DNA from: Acinetobacter sichuanensis
GTDB lineage: Bacteria > Pseudomonadota > Gammaproteobacteria > Pseudomonadales > Moraxellaceae
Length of the DNA stretch: 64,000 bases
NCBI RefSeq assembly: GCF_003024515.2
Contig: NZ_PYIX02000009.1
Coordinates: 48,450 to 112,449, forward strand
Reading direction: 5' to 3'
Below, piece after piece: positions 45,666 to 55,818 of this stretch; the stretch's first letter is position 1; every line of letters starts with the position of its first letter. The notes below the pieces were generated by a model. It searched no databases. It was not told the DNA's origin and saw only the letters and a list, made by a program, of their open reading frames with translations. Both the position numbers and the translations under genes were made by a program.

Positions 45666-46025
45666 TTAGTTCAACATACTACGAATCACGGCAAAGTATA
45701 AAATTAATGCAATAATTGCTAAAACCAAAAATACTGCAAAAACACTCACTCCCCCTTCTGCATGAGCAGGATGTAAATCATCGTCATCGGCTAAGCGACG
45801 TAATTCCCCATCGTATATTCGATAAAAACCCATTTTTTGCAAAGGCTCTAGATTTCGTGTATAATCGTAAATACGCTTCCTTTGCGCTAAACAAAATTCT
45901 CCTAGATGTATTTCTTGGTGGAAAATTGCTTCGTCCAATTGTTTGCGGTGATACTGCGCGAGTGCAACTATTTGAGACTCAGCTGGAGGTACATCAAAAT
46001 TAAAACCATCTATTGTGTTTATCAT
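45666..46025 (-). CDS. Small C-terminally anchored membrane protein
   Basis: 119 aa from the ATG at 46025, preceded by GGGAG with 7 nt spacing; the longer reading from 46076 adds a Lys-rich segment without a Shine-Dalgarno. A soluble, helical N-terminal part (QKMGFYRIYDGELRRLADDDD) is followed by one C-terminal transmembrane helix (VFAVFLVLAIIALILYFAV). No domain recognised. Convergent with the unknown membrane protein at 45197. Confidence 0.65.
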   Translation of the reverse strand: MINTIDGFNFDVPPAESQIVALAQYHRKQLDEAIFHQEIHLGEFCLAQRKRIYDYTRNLEPLQKMGFYRIYDGELRRLADDDDLHPAHAEGGVSVFAVFLVLAIIALILYFAVIRSMLN

Positions 46026-46257
46026 CTTTGTTCTCCCTTTTTTAGTCTTCCTCATATAGATTTTAATAAAAATCATGATTGATTAATGTTTAATCATGTA
46101 ATCTTAAGTTATTCTATATTTCTCAAAAATAATAGTTGACAAGTTAAGTAAATTGTAATATTAGTTTAATACAGATAAGTTAGATTAGTTAGCAATGTAA
46201 ATAAAAGACCTCATGGGAGGTCTTGTAAATGATCATAATTACAATAAGGAGTTATCT

Positions 46258-46491
46258 ATGATTCATCAAATCTCTCAACATGACTTAGAACATGTGTATG
46301 CAAGTGCGGTAAATACAATTCATTCAGAAATGAATTTTATAGATGCAGTAAAACAACTTGAAGATGCAGCAAAAGCAGGTCATGGTAAAGCAGCAATGTT
46401 CTTAGCAGAACTTTATTATCAAGGTTTCCGTGTAGAACGCGATTCGTTAAAAGCACAATATTGGCAAAAGATGGCAACCATGCAAGCATAA
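46258..46491 (+). CDS. Sel1-like repeat small protein
   Basis: 77 aa from the ATG at 46258, preceded by AAGGAG. It contains one Sel1-type helix-turn-helix pair (AAKAGHGKAAMFLAELYYQGF) and ends with an aligned-repeat start. A perfect 8-bp hairpin, AAGACCTC-ATGG-GAGGTCTT (46205-46224), lies 34 bp upstream, possibly in the leader. Sel1 proteins usually mediate protein interactions. The longer form from 46213 is less likely. Confidence 0.65.
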   Translation: MIHQISQHDLEHVYASAVNTIHSEMNFIDAVKQLEDAAKAGHGKAAMFLAELYYQGFRVERDSLKAQYWQKMATMQA

Positions 46492-46494
46492 TAC

Positions 46495-46518
46495 AACGTC
46501 ACCTAGGTGGCGTTTTTT
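46495..46518 (+). terminator. Terminator of the Sel1-like gene
   Basis: Nine-bp stem AACGTCACC/GGTGGCGTT (one G-U) with loop TA, then six T. Confidence 0.85.
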
Positions 46519-46604
46519 AATGCTTATTTTCATAATTATTTACGATTTAACACGAAGCTTTCATTTAAAGCATAGCTGAATCACTTACAATGATGGAGAA
46601 TCAA

Positions 46605-46997
46605 ATGCGATTGTTTATCATGAAAAAATTTATCCATCTTCAACCAATTTCCAAAGAACTGATCATCAAACTTTCGATTCTTAAATCTTTTATGTATTGC
46701 GGAGTTTTATGGGGTTTATATCATCAGGGTTGGGCAATGAAGACCGACAAAAATGATGTATTTTTTCCTTTTTGGTTAAATTCTTTGCAAGCTTATCAAT
46801 ACGCAAGCCTGCATTGGCCACAGTATACGCCACGCAAAATCACTCCAAAAGATTTTCAGGAAGCGCTACTACCAACACTTACCCGCTTAAATGTAAAACC
46901 TGCTTTATTTAATTCTTCAGGTCGTAAATTTAAACTGTCAACTTTACAAATGCACCAATTCTTCTTCAACAATTCACTACCATTCCACGCAATTTAA
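46605..46997 (+). CDS. DUF2750-like protein
   Basis: 130 aa from the ATG at 46605 (GGAG 6 nt upstream; ATG codons at 46590 and 46593 are too close to the Shine-Dalgarno). The WAMKTDKNDVFFPFWLNSLQ and YASLHWPQYTPRKITPKDF segments resemble DUF2750 proteins, in which a Trp-rich N-terminal half is typical. Function unknown; conserved in Acinetobacter-like chromosomes by appearance. Confidence 0.6.
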   Translation: MRLFIMKKFIHLQPISKELIIKLSILKSFMYCGVLWGLYHQGWAMKTDKNDVFFPFWLNSLQAYQYASLHWPQYTPRKITPKDFQEALLPTLTRLNVKPALFNSSGRKFKLSTLQMHQFFFNNSLPFHAI

Positions 46998-47186
46998 ACC
47001 AAACAAATATTTAGTCACGCTTCAATCTTGCCATTGAAGCGTGTTATTTGATTATTCAAATAAAATTTGATGAAAAATCAAACAAAATACTATTTTTTTC
47101 TGTGATTGTCATACAAAAGTATTTGCATTCTTTTAAAATATAGTTAAGTTAAAAGAATGCAATAAAAATCGCAAGGAACAATAATT

Positions 47187-47618
47187 ATGACCACAGTTGC
47201 CCAAGTTATACAAAATAAAATCGGACAAGAAATCCATACCATTCGCCCTGAAGCAACCGTTTTAGAAGCCATTACACTTATGGCAAATAAAGGCATTGGC
47301 GCAGTCGTGGTTGCCGAAGACTCTACTGTTGTGGGCATTCTCTCTGAACGTGACTATACTCGCAAAATTGCCCTCATGCAGCGTACCTCTGACCACACCA
47401 CTGTTGCTGAAATTATGACAAATAAAGTCCTTTCAGTCACTCGCTCAAATACTGTTGATGAATGCTTAGCGCTCATGACTGATCGTCACATTCGCCATTT
47501 ACCTGTAATAGAAAATAATGAACTCCTTGGCTTGGTATCTATTGGAGATTTAGTAAAAGCCACCATGGAAGATCAACGCAAACTCATTGAACAATTACAG
47601 CAATATATTTCAGGTTAA
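47187..47618 (+). CDS. CBS domain protein
   Basis: 143 aa made of two CBS domains in tandem (EAITLMANKGIGAVVVAEDS and ECLALMTDRHIRHLPVIENN), i.e. one Bateman module. It probably binds an adenosine nucleotide and senses energy state. There is no effector domain attached, so its partner is unknown. Bidirectional terminator follows. Confidence 0.93.
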   Translation: MTTVAQVIQNKIGQEIHTIRPEATVLEAITLMANKGIGAVVVAEDSTVVGILSERDYTRKIALMQRTSDHTTVAEIMTNKVLSVTRSNTVDECLALMTDRHIRHLPVIENNELLGLVSIGDLVKATMEDQRKLIEQLQQYISG

Positions 47619-47641
47619 TTGATTTACAGTTTAACTTGTAA

Positions 47642-47668
47642 AAAAACCTCTCAAATCGAGAGGTTTTT
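47642..47668. terminator. Bidirectional terminator between the CBS gene and trpB
   Basis: Perfect 11-bp stem AAAAACCTCTC/GAGAGGTTTTT with a 5-base loop, flanked by T tracts for both convergent genes. Confidence 0.9.
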
Positions 47669-47696
47669 AATTGAATCAAAAAATTTCGATCAAAAC

Positions 47697-48905
47697 TTAG
47701 TTCAAGCCCAATTTCGCAGCCACATAATCGGCATCTTTGTCGCCACGACCTGACAGATTAACCACAATGTTAATGTCTTTTGCCAGTTTTGGCGCTTCAC
47801 GAATTGCCCATGCCACTGCATGAGAACTTTCCAATGCAGGCACAATCCCTTCAACACGAGACAGTGTCATAAAGGCATCAAGACATTCCTGATCAGTTGC
47901 TGTTGAATATTCAACACGACCAATATCTTTTAAGAAACTGTGCTGTGGACCAACCCCCGGATAGTCCAGACCCGATGCAATTGAATGCACAGGTAAAGGC
48001 TCACCTTGTTCATCTTCCAATACATAGCACGCCATACCATGAATCTGACTTGGTTTACCCAATGTCAATGTTGCTGAATGCATATCTGTGTCCAAACCAT
48101 GACCCGCAGGCTCTACGCCTACCAGTTTCACTTCTGCATCATTTAAAAATGCAGTAAAAGCACCCACTGCATTTGAACCACCACCCACACACGCCACCAC
48201 ATAGTCAGGCTGCGCACCAAACTGGTCTTGTGTTTGAACTTTAATTTCGTCACCAATAATTGATTGAAAATCACGCACCATTTTCGGGAATGGATGCGGT
48301 CCCACCACAGAACCAATCGCATAAATAAAGTTGGCTGGATCTTTTAAATATTCATCAAATGCACTGTCTACAGCATCTTTTAAAGTGGCTGTACCGCGTG
48401 TTACAGAAATGAGATTTGCACCTAAAACTTTCATTTTCACGACATTGGGATGTTCTTTTTCAATATCCACCTGTCCCATATGAATTTCACATGGAATACC
48501 GACCAACGCACAAGCCGTTGCCAAAGCCACACCATGCTGACCCGCACCTGTTTCAGCAATAACTTTGGTTTTGCCCATATATTTTGCAAGTAAGGCCTCA
48601 CCCAGACAATGGTTAATTTTATGCGCGCCTGTATGATTTAAATCTTCACGTTTTAAATAAATCTGCGCACCACCCAGTTGTTCAGACAGGCGTTTTGCAT
48701 GAAATAATGGACTTGGACGACCGACATAATGGGCAAATAAATCTGCCAATTCCTTTTGAAACTCTACTGTATGACGAATTTCTTCATAAGCGACATTAAT
48801 ATCATCCATTGCCTGTTTTAAATGTGGTGGGATAAACTGACCCCCATATTCACCAAAAAAACCTTCTTCATTTGGTAAAGCAATTCCATTTATTTGATGA
48901 TTCAT
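47697..48905 (-). CDS. trpB: Stand-alone tryptophan synthase beta subunit
   Basis: 402 aa, TrpB of the PLP-dependent type II fold: indole plus L-serine to L-tryptophan. PLP Lys96 lies in HTGAHKIN and the catalytic Glu118 in [10 protein letters not shown]; both are present, with GGGSNAVG and the HS-like ESSHAVAW loop. AGGGGATCAAC precedes the ATG. trpA and the other trp genes are absent: neighbours are a CBS protein and a VWA/MoxR pair. It also differs from the canonical trpFBA-encoded form by its short N-terminus and [11 protein letters not shown] loop. It may be a second, TrpA-independent TrpB. Confidence 0.92.
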   Translation of the reverse strand: MNHQINGIALPNEEGFFGEYGGQFIPPHLKQAMDDINVAYEEIRHTVEFQKELADLFAHYVGRPSPLFHAKRLSEQLGGAQIYLKREDLNHTGAHKINHCLGEALLAKYMGKTKVIAETGAGQHGVALATACALVGIPCEIHMGQVDIEKEHPNVVKMKVLGANLISVTRGTATLKDAVDSAFDEYLKDPANFIYAIGSVVGPHPFPKMVRDFQSIIGDEIKVQTQDQFGAQPDYVVACVGGGSNAVGAFTAFLNDAEVKLVGVEPAGHGLDTDMHSATLTLGKPSQIHGMACYVLEDEQGEPLPVHSIASGLDYPGVGPQHSFLKDIGRVEYSTATDQECLDAFMTLSRVEGIVPALESSHAVAWAIREAPKLAKDINIVVNLSGRGDKDADYVAAKLGLN

Positions 48906-48980
48906 GTTGATCCCCTGATCCCACTTCTACAACATACAAAACAATAAACTTATTTTAAATAAACAACTGATGTTATTTAT

Positions 48981-50168
48981 TTAACGTGACAAATACTTAG
49001 TCATATCCTCAATGCCTTTTAAAGTCATTGGAAACATATGATCGTCAAAAATTTGCTTAATAAAGGCAATGGTTTGGGTATAGTGCCAATAATTTTGCTC
49101 TTCAGGATTTAACCATGCGGTTTTTTCAAAATGATTGCGCAAACGACGCAGCCAAACCTCACCTGCTTCCTCATTATTGTATTCTACCGAACCACCGACC
49201 GATCGAAGCTCATAAGGTGCCATACTCGCATCACCGACCACGATGACCCGATAATCCTTACCATAAGTATTGAATAAATCCCAAGTATTCATTCGTGTTG
49301 ATGAACGACGGAAATTATCTTTCCAGACATAATCATATAAACAGTTATGAAAATAAAAATATTCCAAAGTTTTAAATTCTGTCTTTGCCGCGCTAAACAG
49401 TTTCTCACATTGTGCAATGTGCGAATCCATCGATCCACCCACATCAAACAACATCAATACTTTAATACGATTACGGCGCTCAGGCACCATTTGCACATCA
49501 AGTATGCCCTGCTTGGCGGTTTCGTAAATTGTCCCGTTAATGTCCAGCTCTTCGGCAGCACCCTGACGGGCAAATTTACGTAAACGACGCAATGCCATTT
49601 GCATTTGCCGAGTACCTAAAATCTGTTCATCATCCAGATTTTGATATTTACGTTGTTCCCAGACTTTAACAGCAGAGTTTTTGCGACTTGGGCCACCAAT
49701 CCGCACACCTTCAGGATGGTCACCAAACGCACCAAAGGGTGATGTGCCCCCTGTACCGACCATGCGGTTGCCGCCTTGATGCTTTTTATGCTGTTCACGC
49801 AAACGCTCTTCCAGCATTTTCATCAATTCTTCAAGCGAACCTGCTTTCATCAATTCAGCACGTTGTTCAGGGGTCAGATGCTTTTCAAGCAACTCCAGAT
49901 CAAACCAGTCTTTGGGTAATTTCTGCACCTTACTGAGCAAATCATCGATATCAAAGGTTTGAATACCCTCAAAATAATCTTTCATGGCGCGGTCATATTT
50001 GTCAAAGAAACGCTCATCCTTGACCATGACCGTTTTAACCAATTGATAGAAATCATTTTGATCTGCAAATACCAAACCTTCACTGACCGCCTGATTTAAA
50101 TCGATCAGCTCACGTGTCGAAACAGGAATGCCATATTTTCTGAGGGTATAAAACAATCGCACAAACAT
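48981..50168 (-). CDS. VWA domain protein (CoxE-like)
   Basis: 395 aa. A middle segment contains a von Willebrand A-like domain: VLMLFDVGGSMDSHIAQ is the MIDAS (DxGxS form), followed by VIVVGDAS. It is paired with the MoxR ATPase 15 bp upstream, a pairing found in many bacteria where the ATPase remodels or activates the VWA protein. The target complex is not encoded here. Sometimes involved in metal insertion or cell envelope stress, but unassigned in this case. Confidence 0.9.
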   Translation of the reverse strand: MFVRLFYTLRKYGIPVSTRELIDLNQAVSEGLVFADQNDFYQLVKTVMVKDERFFDKYDRAMKDYFEGIQTFDIDDLLSKVQKLPKDWFDLELLEKHLTPEQRAELMKAGSLEELMKMLEERLREQHKKHQGGNRMVGTGGTSPFGAFGDHPEGVRIGGPSRKNSAVKVWEQRKYQNLDDEQILGTRQMQMALRRLRKFARQGAAEELDINGTIYETAKQGILDVQMVPERRNRIKVLMLFDVGGSMDSHIAQCEKLFSAAKTEFKTLEYFYFHNCLYDYVWKDNFRRSSTRMNTWDLFNTYGKDYRVIVVGDASMAPYELRSVGGSVEYNNEEAGEVWLRRLRNHFEKTAWLNPEEQNYWHYTQTIAFIKQIFDDHMFPMTLKGIEDMTKYLSR

Positions 50169-50183
50169 GTTGCGCTCTCCTCA

Positions 50184-51035
50184 TTAACGACGTGACATAA
50201 ATGCAAGACGCTCAAGCAACTGTACATCTTGCTCATTTTTGATCAGTGCGCCATATAAAGGTGGAATTGCTTTAGATTTGTCATGATTACGCAATACATC
50301 TTCTGGCATGTCATCCGCCATGAGCAGGCTGAGCCAATCAATCAACTCAGAAGTTGAAGGTGGTTTTTTCAGCCCCGGAACCTGACGCAGCTTAAAGAAA
50401 ACCTGTAAGGCTTCAGAAACCAAAGTTCCTGAAATACTTGGGAAATGCACCGCAATAATTTCACGCATGGTGGCTTCATCAGGAAATTCAATATAATGGA
50501 AGAAGCAGCGACGTAAAAATGCATCTGGCAGTTCTTTTTCATTATTTGAAGTGATGATGACAATTGGACGTTGTGTTGCAGTGATGGTTTCACCTGTTTC
50601 ATACACAAAGAACGACATTTTGTCGAGTTCATGCAACAAGTCATTTGGAAACTCAATGTCCGCTTTATCAATTTCATCAATCAATAAAACACAGCGTTCT
50701 TCGCTGGTGAAGGCTTCCCACAACTTACCTGGCTTGATGTAGTTTTTGATGTCATAGACACGATCATCACCCAACTGACTGTCCCGCAGGCGAGATACCG
50801 CATCATATTCGTATAAGCCTTGCTGAGCTTTGGTAGTTGACTTGATGTGCCAAGTAATCAACTTAAGTCCCAAACTTTCAGCCACTTGCTCTGCAAGTAA
50901 GGTTTTACCCGTTCCCGGCTCACCTTTGACTAAAAGTGGTTTTTGTAATGCACGAGCTGCTTTGACAGCAAGTTTTAAACTATCCGTCGCGATATATTGA
51001 GACGTACCTGTAAATTGTTGAGCATCAACAGACAT
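50184..51035 (-). CDS. MoxR-family AAA+ ATPase
   Basis: 283 aa. Walker A GEPGTGKT and Walker B VLLIDEIDKAD, with the sensor-1 region IVIITSNNEKE and an arginine finger (FLRRC). Forms a hexamer acting on the VWA protein encoded next to it. Short single-module form. Confidence 0.95.
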   Translation of the reverse strand: MSVDAQQFTGTSQYIATDSLKLAVKAARALQKPLLVKGEPGTGKTLLAEQVAESLGLKLITWHIKSTTKAQQGLYEYDAVSRLRDSQLGDDRVYDIKNYIKPGKLWEAFTSEERCVLLIDEIDKADIEFPNDLLHELDKMSFFVYETGETITATQRPIVIITSNNEKELPDAFLRRCFFHYIEFPDEATMREIIAVHFPSISGTLVSEALQVFFKLRQVPGLKKPPSTSELIDWLSLLMADDMPEDVLRNHDKSKAIPPLYGALIKNEQDVQLLERLAFMSRR

Positions 51036-51057
51036 AGATAACCTTTATTTTTAATAT

Positions 51058-51474
51058 TTAAAGTGGTGAAACTTTTTTAGTGACTGTGTTTTTTTGCAGT
51101 GTATTTTTATTGGCTTTATACTTAGACCAGAAATAGCCTAGCATTAAGCCCACACCAATCACAAAAGTAATAAGTGCTGCATTTGACCAAATGAGTGGAT
51201 TATCTTTAGTTAAAATACCAAACATTAATCCAAAAATTGCAGGTGCAATTGCAGAATTAGGTCCTTCTGAAATTGTTGGCGTTGCTATCACAGCAAATAC
51301 AATAATCCATGTAATCCCGCCTAATGGTGAAGGCAATCGTTTTGCAATCGAAGACCAACACCACAATATAATCAATGCCCCAAGAACATAGACAGTAACC
51401 GCTATACTGTCTTCAGGGATAGAATCGAGTACTTCTGCAATATTTGCCCATATTCCTGATAATTGATCAAGCAC
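51058..51474 (-). CDS. Four-helix membrane protein of unknown function
   Basis: 138 aa with about four transmembrane helices, a short Lys-rich C-terminus and no recognisable family. Its start overlaps the stop of the YcgL gene by 8 bp, which suggests cotranslation in the ycgL-to-moxR run. Confidence 0.6.
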   Translation of the reverse strand: MLDQLSGIWANIAEVLDSIPEDSIAVTVYVLGALIILWCWSSIAKRLPSPLGGITWIIVFAVIATPTISEGPNSAIAPAIFGLMFGILTKDNPLIWSNAALITFVIGVGLMLGYFWSKYKANKNTLQKNTVTKKVSPL

Positions 51475-51772
51475 CGCGTAAACCCTCTGGCTCTACCGCA
51501 TTTGGATTAATTAAACCTTCAGGCGGCATTTGTAAGAAAAAGCCTTTTGTTTGCAATGAATCAATAACATGTAACACATTTACACGTGCTAATTTACGAG
51601 ATTCAGTTAATTCAAGGTGCATCACATGTGTTGCTCGACCAAACGCAGCACGTAAAGGCTCAGATAAAGCAGCCAATGGATCAGCATTTTCATCTTCATT
51701 TGGATGATTTGGACGCGCTACATAAAGATACATTTCATCTTTTTTGCTTGACTTATAAATATCACAATGCAT
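51467..51772 (-). CDS. YcgL domain protein
   Basis: 101 aa from the ATG at 51772 (the 63 nt upstream have no support). [15 protein letters not shown], the [16 protein letters not shown] helix and FLQMPPEG are YcgL (UPF0745) hallmarks; function unknown, commonly adjacent to rnd, as here (152-bp gap). Confidence 0.88.
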   Translation of the reverse strand: MHCDIYKSSKKDEMYLYVARPNHPNEDENADPLAALSEPLRAAFGRATHVMHLELTESRKLARVNVLHVIDSLQTKGFFLQMPPEGLINPNAVEPEGLRGA

Positions 51773-51924
51773 TTTATTCAACAGTGTTACTAAAAACTCA
51801 AGGGACAGCATACATGAAAAAAACAACAGATACATTAGTGTTTGTTAACGCATCAGTCGTTATTTTGTGCTGTTTGTAAATTCTTTAACCAATTTATTTA
51901 TATAGCGCAAAGTTTCAATTTAAT

Positions 51925-53091
51925 CTATGGGTAAACTTCCATTTGTGCAGACAAATAAGGCTTATCCTTGGACAATAAACGAATCAAAGGCTGAGTTAGG
52001 ACATCATAGCGCCACCCAAGCAAATAACGTGGTAGATCCTGCTCATTACGATGAAAAACAACATGTTGATATAATGCATTCAACCATTTTTTTCGCATTA
52101 ATACTTCTTTAGGTGTTTGCATTTCATTTGCAACGTTTTGAATTAAATCATCCACTGCTTGCGTAACACCTTGAGAAGAATGCTTAATAGGTTTAGCAAT
52201 ACGCAAAGGCCAATCTTCCATTGCAGGTAAAAATTTTAATAAATCTAAAATCGTTTTACCGTGTTCACGTACAATATTTGGACGAATGTCTTTTGCCTGA
52301 GCCAACTGAAAGTTATTTTTTGGATTTTTTTCGACCAAATCATTCATGGTTGAATTTTTTAAAATAAAACTTCGAGGTTGATTTAATGCTTTAGCCAACT
52401 CTTCACGCCACAAACTCAATTGTTGCAATTGCATCAACTGTTTACGTGAATGTCGATAATTTCCAAGATCAGAATATAATTTATCTTTTGGCGTTTCCTG
52501 CGCAATTTCATATGTCAAGTGATTACAATCTTCAATCACACATTCATACAAACCTTTAGCTTGCAACTGCGCTTTCAGATGATTTGCAAGCTGCACAATA
52601 TACAAAACATCATTTGCAGCATAATCCATTTGTTTACACGTTAATGGTCGCGCTAACCAATCAGAACGCGTTTGATCCTTGTCTATCTCGATATCTAATA
52701 TAGTTTTGAGTGCTAATTGATAACTCACTTGCAACCCATGTCCTAAAAAAGACATAGCGACTTGAGTATCAAAAACATTTTCCAAGCAGTTTTTTTGAGA
52801 ATAATGATAAATTAAATCAATATCCTCACTACATGCATGAAATATATTTTGTTCCGCTTGATAAATTGATGACCAAAATGCAGATAAATCAAGTGTTGTA
52901 CCATCAAGCAAAAATACTTGATTTTCAACATTAATTTGAAAAACTCCAAGTTTTGGCCATAAGGTGTCGACCTTTATAAATTCTGTATCAAGACCATAAA
53001 CAGAACTTTGACGCATTAACTGAATAACGTGGTCGAGTTCATTTTGTTGATTAATAAATTGAAACATGCCTGTTAGCGTCAAATGTTGCAT
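51925..53091 (-). CDS. rnd: Ribonuclease D
   Basis: 388 aa, DEDDy 3'-5' exonuclease with an HRDC-type C-terminus. The Exo I motif YGLDTEFIKVDTLWP has the catalytic Asp-Glu pair; Exo III is DYAAND-type (YAANDVLYIVQL). Trims tRNA 3' ends. A second ATG at 53067 is an alternative start. Beside ycgL as usual. Confidence 0.94.
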   Translation of the reverse strand: MQHLTLTGMFQFINQQNELDHVIQLMRQSSVYGLDTEFIKVDTLWPKLGVFQINVENQVFLLDGTTLDLSAFWSSIYQAEQNIFHACSEDIDLIYHYSQKNCLENVFDTQVAMSFLGHGLQVSYQLALKTILDIEIDKDQTRSDWLARPLTCKQMDYAANDVLYIVQLANHLKAQLQAKGLYECVIEDCNHLTYEIAQETPKDKLYSDLGNYRHSRKQLMQLQQLSLWREELAKALNQPRSFILKNSTMNDLVEKNPKNNFQLAQAKDIRPNIVREHGKTILDLLKFLPAMEDWPLRIAKPIKHSSQGVTQAVDDLIQNVANEMQTPKEVLMRKKWLNALYQHVVFHRNEQDLPRYLLGWRYDVLTQPLIRLLSKDKPYLSAQMEVYP

Positions 53092-53415
53092 TTAAATGAT
53101 TTGTTGATTTTACCCTAATATATAAAATATAAATATAATAAATTTAAGATAATTTACAACAAAAGCTATATTTTTCAGCAATATCAATACAACAAATCTA
53201 TTTTAAAAATAGTTTTTAACACTTAATCCCTATACAAATCCATTTATATATGAATATCACCTGAAAACAATCACTCTCATGATCTTTTTGCATCGTGGCA
53301 CAAAATCACGAGCATTGAGTAACATTTATGAAGGACAATTGTAAATATTTATATTTCAAAAAATAAAGTTTTAGGAAAAACACGAATCATTTCATTTTCA
53401 TAAAATTAAATAAAA
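53092..53415. other. AT-rich intergenic region
   Basis: About 324 bp between recR (its terminator at 53416) and rnd. The rnd promoter should lie at the left end on the minus strand. No gene with a Shine-Dalgarno, repeat or hairpin convinced me. Confidence 0.4.
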
Positions 53416-53440
53416 AAATAAGCACATAATGTGCTTATTT
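53416..53440 (-). terminator. Terminator of recR
   Basis: Perfect 12-bp inverted repeat AAATAAGCACAT/ATGTGCTTATTT around one base; its right arm overlaps the recR stop codon. Confidence 0.8.
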
Positions 53441-54031
53441 CATTTTCATTCGATTATGAACAGCTTGACTCAAGGTATGACTATCTACATATTCAAGCTC
53501 ACCTCCTTGAGGTACACCTTGTGCAATACGCGTCATTTGCAAGTTTAAATGTTTGGTTGCTTCTACCAAATAATGTGCTGTGGCTTGCCCTTCAACGGTG
53601 GCATTGGTTGCTAAAATAACCTCATGAATCTCTCCTTGAGATAATCTTTGCACTAAATATGGAATCCCTATTTCTTCAGGACCTATGCCATCTAAAGGTG
53701 ACAAATGCCCTCCAAGCACATGATATTTCCCTCGAAAACTACCACTTTGCTCAATCGCCATCACGTCTGCTGGAGACTCAACAACACAAAGTAGATGTTC
53801 ATCTCGGTCATGTGAAGAACAAATGTCACAGACATCATTTTCAGTCAAAGAATGACAAATAGTACATTCATGAATATAAGAAGTCGCCTCATTTAAGGCA
53901 TTTGCCAAACCGATCGCACCTTCTTTATTTTTCATGATCAAGTGTAAAGCCATGCGTTGAGCTGACTTTGGTCCTACACTTGGCAGTACTCTTAAGGCTT
54001 GTACAAGCTGATCAAAACGATTGCTAAACAC
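53435..54031 (-). CDS. recR: Recombination protein RecR
   Basis: 198 aa. RecFOR component that loads RecA onto gapped DNA. The N-terminal HhH (LPSVGPKSAQRMALHL), the four-cysteine zinc finger (CTICHSLTENDVCDIC) and the Toprim domain (CVVESPADVMAIEQ) are all visible. GTG start 14 bp after the YbaB gene, the classic ybaB-recR pair. Confidence 0.97.
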   Translation of the reverse strand: MFSNRFDQLVQALRVLPSVGPKSAQRMALHLIMKNKEGAIGLANALNEATSYIHECTICHSLTENDVCDICSSHDRDEHLLCVVESPADVMAIEQSGSFRGKYHVLGGHLSPLDGIGPEEIGIPYLVQRLSQGEIHEVILATNATVEGQATAHYLVEATKHLNLQMTRIAQGVPQGGELEYVDSHTLSQAVHNRMKMK

Positions 54032-54045
54032 TGATGCGGCAACCC

Positions 54046-54375
54046 TTAGAACATGCCCGCAAGACCTGGTGGCAAGCCCATCCCAGAGTTTGCTTCTTTC
54101 ATTTTTGCTTCAGACACAGTTTCAGCTTGACGTGCAGCATCATTGATTGCCGCAGCAATTAAATCTTCAATCATGTCAGGATCGTCTTGCAATAAATCTG
54201 GGCTAATTTCAATGCGTTTAACCACATTACGGCAAGTCATTGTGACTTTAACTAAACCACCACCTGCTTCAGCATGAACTTCTGTTTGAGCAAGCTCTTC
54301 CTTTGCTTTTTTTACATTATTTTCCATTTCTTTTTGCATGCGTTGTGCTTGCTGCATTAACATTTGAACATTCAT
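54046..54375 (-). CDS. YbaB/EbfC nucleoid-associated protein
   Basis: 109 aa from the ATG at 54375, with GGAG 6 nt upstream; a TTG at 54387 would overlap it. The N-terminal helix rich in Gln/Met ([12 protein letters not shown]) and the GGGLVKVTM core are characteristic. Dimeric DNA-binding protein. Normal partner of recR; dnaX, usually upstream, is not here. Confidence 0.95.
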   Translation of the reverse strand: MNVQMLMQQAQRMQKEMENNVKKAKEELAQTEVHAEAGGGLVKVTMTCRNVVKRIEISPDLLQDDPDMIEDLIAAAINDAARQAETVSEAKMKEANSGMGLPPGLAGMF

Positions 54376-54415
54376 AAATGTCTCCAAAAAAATTAAATCT
54401 ACTGAAAAGAGCGAA

Positions 54416-55603
54416 TTAAATTAAATCTAAACCACGAGATAGATCGCGAATAATATCATCAATATTTTCTAATCCAACAGATACACGGATTAAACCTTCC
54501 TCAATCCCTGCGACTGCTTTGGCTTCCGCTGACATTCTACCATGTGAGGTTGTTGCAGGATGCGTAATCGTTGATTTTACATCACCTAAATTACTGGTGA
54601 TTGAAAGGAAACGTGTCTGATCAATGACAGTCCATGCACCTTGACGCTCACCTTTAACAACAAAAGATACAACACCACCAAAACCTGATTGTTGTTTTTT
54701 CGCCAATTCATGCCCAGCATGGTTGGGTAAACCAGCATAATAAACTTTTTCAATTTTTGGATGAGCATCTAGCCATTCTGCAAGTTTTTGAGCACTTTCA
54801 CAGTGTGCTTTCATGCGTAGACTGAGCGTTTCTAAACCTTTTAGGAAAATCCATGCATTAAATGGACTCATTGAGTTACCCAATGTACGAATTACACCGT
54901 TAATTTCTTCAACCAGTTTATCTTTACCCACTACCGCACCGCCCAACGCGCGACCTTGACCATCAATATATTTAGTTGATGAATAAACAATAAGGTCTGC
55001 ACCAAATTTAATCGGTTGTTGTAATACTGGCGTACAGAACGTATTGTCTACAGCAAATAAAGCACCATGCTCATGTGCAATATCGGCAATGGCTTGCATA
55101 TCACCCACTTGTGCAAGTGGATTAGAAGGTGTTTCGATAAAAAGTAAACGTGTATTTGGACGGATTGCTTGCTTCCAAGCATCTAAATCTTCTAAATCAA
55201 CAAATGTGACTTCTACAGCAAATTTAACAACATATTTTTCAAATAAAGAAATAATTGAGCCAAATACCGCACGTGAACAAATCACATGATCGCCCGCTTT
55301 AAGATATGCCATACATACTGCATGTACCGCTGCCATACCTGAGCTTGTTGCTACTGCGCGTTCTGCACCATCTAAAACAGCCAAACGTTTTTCAAAAGTT
55401 TGTACAGTTGGGTTGGTATAACGAGAGTAAGTATTTCCTTCTACTTGTCCTGAAAACTTAGCGGCTGCATCGGCAGCACTTTCACAAACAAAAGATGAAG
55501 TTAAGAAAATTGGCTCACTATGTTCACCCTCAAAACTACGTGTATGACCTGTACGAATTGCTAATGTATCAAGTTGGTATTCTAGGTCGTCTTGTTGGCT
55601 CAT
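54416..55603 (-). CDS. metZ: O-succinylhomoserine sulfhydrylase MetZ
   Basis: 395 aa PLP enzyme of the Cys/Met-metabolism fold type I, making homocysteine from O-succinylhomoserine and sulfide. PLP Lys lies in [16 protein letters not shown], with [10 protein letters not shown] and [10 protein letters not shown]. MetZ-type sequence is closest to the Pseudomonas/Acinetobacter form. 28 bp from ybaB. Confidence 0.93.
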   Translation of the reverse strand: MSQQDDLEYQLDTLAIRTGHTRSFEGEHSEPIFLTSSFVCESAADAAAKFSGQVEGNTYSRYTNPTVQTFEKRLAVLDGAERAVATSSGMAAVHAVCMAYLKAGDHVICSRAVFGSIISLFEKYVVKFAVEVTFVDLEDLDAWKQAIRPNTRLLFIETPSNPLAQVGDMQAIADIAHEHGALFAVDNTFCTPVLQQPIKFGADLIVYSSTKYIDGQGRALGGAVVGKDKLVEEINGVIRTLGNSMSPFNAWIFLKGLETLSLRMKAHCESAQKLAEWLDAHPKIEKVYYAGLPNHAGHELAKKQQSGFGGVVSFVVKGERQGAWTVIDQTRFLSITSNLGDVKSTITHPATTSHGRMSAEAKAVAGIEEGLIRVSVGLENIDDIIRDLSRGLDLI

Positions 55604-55683
55604 CTTAAATTCAGTTATTCACTGCCTTTGCAAAGTATTGCTAACATTTTGAGCGTCTAGTGTATTTAAGGTCAAGGTATAAT

Positions 55684-55818
55684 ATGAAATTATCGCTTAG
55701 ACTTCGATCAAACTTTTATGATTTTTGGACAAAAACGGTTTATGGAACAATTCAAGAGTATTTCTCCAGTTCGTTCGAACAAAATCAAAAACCTTTCAAG
55801 ACGTATCTTCAATGGTAA
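55684..55818 (+). other. Probable N-terminal part of the PHA-synthase-like gene, out of frame
   Basis: A 44-codon frame starting with ATG at 55684 after AAGG with 6 nt spacing, ending at TAA 55816-55818. It reads like a natural protein N-terminus (LRLRSNFYDFWTKTVYGT, then EQNQKPFKTYLQW) and runs into the frame of the next gene if one base is dropped at about 55813. The downstream frame starting at 55718 begins with low-complexity noise and no Shine-Dalgarno. Confidence 0.6.

Noticed and set aside
53435..53619. Short plus-strand frame inside recR and similar frames antisense to nirB, ftsY, trpB and other genes
   Set aside because: They are shadows of well-supported genes on the other strand, with no ribosome site or family match.
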